DNA of 64,000 bases from DATHTS01 sp965219305. GTDB lineage: Bacteria; Acidobacteriota; Blastocatellia; Pyrinomonadales; Pyrinomonadaceae. Location of the stretch: contig OZ244725.1 of NCBI GenBank assembly GCA_965219305.1, positions 2,356,001-2,420,000 on the forward strand, in the 5' to 3' direction. Position 1 is the first letter of the stretch, and each line of letters starts with the position of its first letter. This document shows positions 61,645-64,000 of the stretch, piece after piece. The notes beneath the pieces were generated by a model. It saw only the letters and a list, made by a program, of their open reading frames with translations, did not search any database and was not told where the DNA came from. The position numbers and the translations under genes were made by a program.

Positions 61645-61728
61645 AAAACAGGGCATCACTACGACGATTCAGCGTTGCTTCACATCAATTTAGCGCATCT
61701 TTGCAGCGATTCAGCACAACTTTACAAG
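61645..61728. repeat. 21-bp tandem repeat, four degenerate units
   Basis: Units begin at 61645, 61666, 61687 and 61708 with exact 21-bp period and a shared core of GATTCAGC-like and CTTTACA-like words; the first unit is most degenerate. On the plus strand the period spells heptads SVASHQF, SASLQRF, STTLQDF without a start codon. The rest of 61475-61801 is AT-rich and shows no gene. Confidence 0.55.
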
Positions 61729-61801
61729 ATTTTATGATTTAAAAAGACCGGATAATCCAAGATAAAGGAACATTAAGAGAATATATTCCCGCGCTCCGAC
61801 G

Positions 61802-62419
61802 TTATCGCCGGGATTCAAGCGGATTTTCGATCAGCATATCAACTTCGACGGGAATGACGCGCTTGAATTTGAAACCGAGTTTATTGAAACGACCGAAGAC
61901 AAAAATTCTGCCCGTGACTTTCCATTTTTCTTTAGAATCTTTGTATTCTTTCGACGCGCCGCGCAATGCCTGCAACGTTCCGACAAAAATCTCGACCGGT
62001 TTTTTCAGTTTAAAAGGTTCGCCTTTTTTGAAATCGAAAGATTCTTTGTATTCCGCGATGTCCACATCAATGTTATTGACCTTGAAATCTTCAAATGTAA
62101 TAAAATCAACCGCCCCGCTCTGCCCGAAAATCGTCATCGCGCCGCCGAGTTCGAGCGTGATTCCCGTCAGACCGACACTGGCAATTTCCGGTTCGTCAAA
62201 AACTACTTCGACTCCTAAATCTTCATCTGCGGAATTTTCCGCGCTTTTGCTTCCGATCGTGATGTCTGTCTTTTTGACTTTGTAACCGCGAATTTTGTCG
62301 GGCAAATCTTCCTGCGCGTTTGCGGCAAAAGCGAAAAAACACAAAACGAACAATATTTTTATAAAACATCTTGCTCGTTTCGTGTTTTTGGAAATAATTT
62401 TAACTTTTCGTCTAACCAT
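61802..62419 (-). CDS. Secreted protein of unknown function
   Basis: A 205-residue protein with an N-terminal hydrophobic segment (FIKILFVLCFFAFAANAQ, cleavage likely after NAQ) after a basic N-terminus. The mature part is beta-rich (GYKVKKTDITIGSKSAENSA, EIASVGLTGITLELGGAMTI, TFEDFKVNNIDVDIAEYKES). No family recognised. Its start overlaps the end of rsfS by 8 bp, so they are translationally coupled. It precedes the intergenic gap before kgd. Confidence 0.7.
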   Translation of the reverse strand: MVRRKVKIISKNTKRARCFIKILFVLCFFAFAANAQEDLPDKIRGYKVKKTDITIGSKSAENSADEDLGVEVVFDEPEIASVGLTGITLELGGAMTIFGQSGAVDFITFEDFKVNNIDVDIAEYKESFDFKKGEPFKLKKPVEIFVGTLQALRGASKEYKDSKEKWKVTGRIFVFGRFNKLGFKFKRVIPVEVDMLIENPLESRR

Positions 62420-62858
62420 TGCTCAGAAGTTCTTCCGGCAATTCGACCAATTTCGCATCGCGCCAGAGTCTTTGCAGATCGTAAGTTTCGCGGGCCTTTT
62501 TCTCGAAAATATGAACGACGAAATCGCCGTAATCCATCAAAATCCAATCTGCTGTGCGATAGCCTTCGATGCGGAGCGCGCGGTCGCCCAATTTCTTTTT
62601 GAGGTCTTCTTCGATGCCGTCGGCAATTGCCTGTGTCTGACGCTGGTTCGCGCCGCTGACAATTAAAAAGTATTCCGTGAAACTGGCGACTTGGCGCAGA
62701 TCGAGCGCGTTTATGTCAAACGCTTTTTTCTCGCTTGCGGCTTGCAACGCGAGTTTTACATTTTCGTCCAAATCTGAAAAAGGAGTTCGCGCTTCGCTTA
62801 CTTCAAGAGTCGCGGCAGCGGCTTCGTGTTGCAGGGATTTTTGTTGTGTTTCTTCCAT
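62412..62858 (-). CDS. rsfS: Ribosomal silencing factor RsfS
   Basis: Binds L14 (uL14) on the large subunit and blocks subunit joining in stationary phase. The 148-residue product has DINALDLRQVASFTEYFLIV, SGANQRQTQAIADGIEEDLK, GYRTADWILMDYGDFVVHIF and the C-terminal YDLQRLWRDAKLVELPEELL, a full RsfS/Iojap pattern. An N-terminal 25 residues (EETQQKSLQHEAAAATLEVS) are extra. It overlaps the next gene. Confidence 0.93.
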   Translation of the reverse strand: MEETQQKSLQHEAAAATLEVSEARTPFSDLDENVKLALQAASEKKAFDINALDLRQVASFTEYFLIVSGANQRQTQAIADGIEEDLKKKLGDRALRIEGYRTADWILMDYGDFVVHIFEKKARETYDLQRLWRDAKLVELPEELLSNG

Positions 62859-62918
62859 AATTAAAAAGCAATTTTTTATATCTTAATTTAATTTGCCGGA
62901 TTTTGCTAATTTATTAGC

Positions 62919-63012
62919 AGTAGTCAGAAGTCAGTAGTCAGTTGTCAGTTGTGAATAACTGATGAATTAGCGTTCGAAATAGGAAAATTCTGACTACTGA
63001 CTTCTGACTACT
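62919..63012. repeat. Foldback repeat with 23-bp perfect arms
   Basis: AGTAGTCAGAAGTCAGTAGT (62919 onward, arm to 62941) and its exact complement (62990-63012), with tandem seven- and eight-base words TAGTCAG/AAGTCAG within each arm. The words resemble the short tandem heptamers known from cyanobacterial genomes. It lies between two genes on the same strand. Confidence 0.85.
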
Positions 63013-63024
63013 GACTACTTTCTT

Positions 63025-63513
63025 TCACCAACCCCAAGTTCCTGCGCCGCCTTTAAATGGTCCGACAATATCCGAAGTTATCCAACCGCCGTAAAAATCG
63101 CCTTCCTGAGTTTCGACGAGTTCATCATTAACATAACAAGCGTCCATTTTCGACGCATAAAACGCCGGATAATTTTCGATCTCTTTGAAATTCACCGTCG
63201 GATTTTTATAAAACCAAGCCGCATTTTCGACGCGCTTGTCGCCGACCTGCAAATTATAATACGAAGCGCGACCTTTCCATTCGCAAAAACTGGAATTTAC
63301 CGCTTCGCTCAAAAATTCCGTCCGCACATCTTCCGGCGGAAAATAATAAACCGGCGGGTGAGATGTTTCCAAAACTCTGTAAGCGCGATTCGTTTCCGCG
63401 ATGATTTCGCCGTTAAATATGATTTTGAGATTTTTGTTCGTGCGTTCGAGACGCGGCGGACGCGGATAATCCCAGACCGATTCCTGTCCCGTTTTCGGCT
63501 TGATTCTTTTCAT
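63025..63513 (-). CDS. DUF427 family protein
   Basis: A 162-residue cytosolic protein of the DUF427 (nucleotidyltransferase-like beta) family. Hallmarks are ETSHPPVYYFPPEDVRTEFL, FCEWKGRASYYNLQV and the PAFYASKMDACYVNDEL segment, followed by FYGGWITSDIVGPFKGGAGT. Function not established. It is preceded by its own promoter gap and followed by a foldback repeat. Confidence 0.9.
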   Translation of the reverse strand: MKRIKPKTGQESVWDYPRPPRLERTNKNLKIIFNGEIIAETNRAYRVLETSHPPVYYFPPEDVRTEFLSEAVNSSFCEWKGRASYYNLQVGDKRVENAAWFYKNPTVNFKEIENYPAFYASKMDACYVNDELVETQEGDFYGGWITSDIVGPFKGGAGTWGW

Positions 63514-63673
63514 AATTATAAAGATTTTCCGACGAAGTTACGCTAAATTGCAAATCTGTATATTTTTTGAATTTGAAATTACTTATGTTATTTGAGTATT
63601 TTTCCTCTTTTAAAGATTTGCCTTAACATTTTTGTAAAGTTATCATTTCACTTTTACTTAACGGGAACAATCA

Positions 63674-64000
63674 ATGGCAGAAAAAGGAATAAACATCGAA
63701 CCGGCAAACGGGAAACTAGGAATTTTACTTGTCGGTCTGGGCGCGGTCAGCACGACGTTCGTCGCAGGCGTTGAAGCGATTCGCAAAGGAAACGCCGAAC
63801 CGATCGGCAGTTTGACGCAGATGGGAACGATTCGTCTTGGAAAACGCACGGAAAATCGTGTGCCGAAAATAAAGGATTTCGTGCCGCTGGCGGGTTTGGA
63901 CGACGTGGTTTTCGGCGCGTGGGATATTTTTCCCGATTCGGCTTATGAAGCGGCATTGCACGCCGGAGTTTTGGAAAAATCTCTCGTCGAAGATTTGCGC
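63674..64000 (+). CDS. ino1: Inositol-3-phosphate synthase, N-terminal part (cut by the window)
   Basis: Starts MAEKGINIEPANGKLGILLV with the dinucleotide-binding GLGAVSTTFVAGVEAI, then RKGNAEPIGSLTQMGTIRLG and DDVVFGAWDIFPDSAYEAAL, all typical of the bacterial Ino1 family that converts glucose-6-phosphate to inositol-1-phosphate with NAD. Only 109 codons are in the window; the reading frame is open to base 64000. Product could feed phosphatidylinositol or compatible-solute synthesis. Confidence 0.9.
   Translation, partial: MAEKGINIEPANGKLGILLVGLGAVSTTFVAGVEAIRKGNAEPIGSLTQMGTIRLGKRTENRVPKIKDFVPLAGLDDVVFGAWDIFPDSAYEAALHAGVLEKSLVEDLR

Noticed and set aside
62919..63012. CRISPR-like reading of the TAGTCAG words
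   Set aside because: The repeats are seven- or eight-base words within one foldback, without spacers of constant length.

Overview
The window looks like a chromosome segment of an Acidobacteriota bacterium, most likely class Blastocatellia (Pyrinomonadaceae-like). This is inferred from the gene families: a VWFA-related secreted protein of the acidobacterial type, a VIT/vWA/TonB-C giant, DUF4112 and DUF420 proteins, a fused Kgd-type 2-oxoglutarate dehydrogenase, paired M16 peptidases, an acidobacterial-style minor pilin cluster and many signal peptides ending in a short A-Q motif. No rRNA, tRNA or CRISPR array was found.

Layout. 1-2.6 kb: a decayed methyltransferase and an M1 aminopeptidase. 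2.6-2.9 kb: a clear c-di-AMP (ydaO-type) riboswitch on the minus strand with no downstream gene on its own strand. 2.9-8.5 kb: respiratory assembly genes (DUF420, cytochrome oxidase subunit III, heme O synthase, and divergently ResB and CcsA). 8.6-14.0 kb: housekeeping genes (ribH, nusB, nnr, tsaE, glmS). 14.2-16.9 kb: an insertion-sequence graveyard (IS256 remnant, IS3 remnant, one intact IS4-type element). 17.0-18.8 kb: a peroxide-response unit (frameshifted PerR-like regulator with its own promoter and 7-1-7 operator, 2-Cys peroxiredoxin, thioredoxin-like protein). 18.9-21.1 kb: histidine degradation (hutF, hutG). 21.9-24.4 kb: a Tat-exported vanadium haloperoxidase, and divergent from it an apparently undescribed structured RNA of about 270 nt with promoter and terminator. 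24.8-35.5 kb: secreted or envelope proteins (HEAT-cyclophilin fusion, vWA protein, amidohydrolase, VIT-vWA-plug-TonB_C protein, TonB_C protein) and a Xaa-Pro aminopeptidase. 35.5-39.8 kb: accessory region with a duplicated gene tail, a toxin-antitoxin pair and nested IS elements (IS982 inside IS5). 39.8-51.7 kb: M16 peptidases, yicC, rpoZ, gmk, guaA, a TIGR01777-type epimerase flanked by guaA 3' repeats, a secreted protein, an aldo/keto reductase and mug. 51.8-57.4 kb: DinB, damaged minor pilins, ispA, hpt. 57.5-64 kb: fused kgd, rsfS, DUF427 and the start of an inositol-3-phosphate synthase.

Three themes run through the window. First, many intergenic gaps hold long foldback repeats of 17-28 bp arms, each with a different sequence, hugging stop codons. 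Second, at least seven genes carry small indels (methyltransferase, perR, vWA, the gene at 35.6 kb, PIN toxin, minor pilin, zinc-ribbon protein), so either real decay or assembly indels must be considered. Third, two genes (a pepP-type aminopeptidase and guaA) have a second copy of their 3' end just beyond one inserted gene, which looks like repeated use of gene 3' ends as insertion points.

All calls come from reading the sequence and recalling family motifs; no database search or folding program was run.
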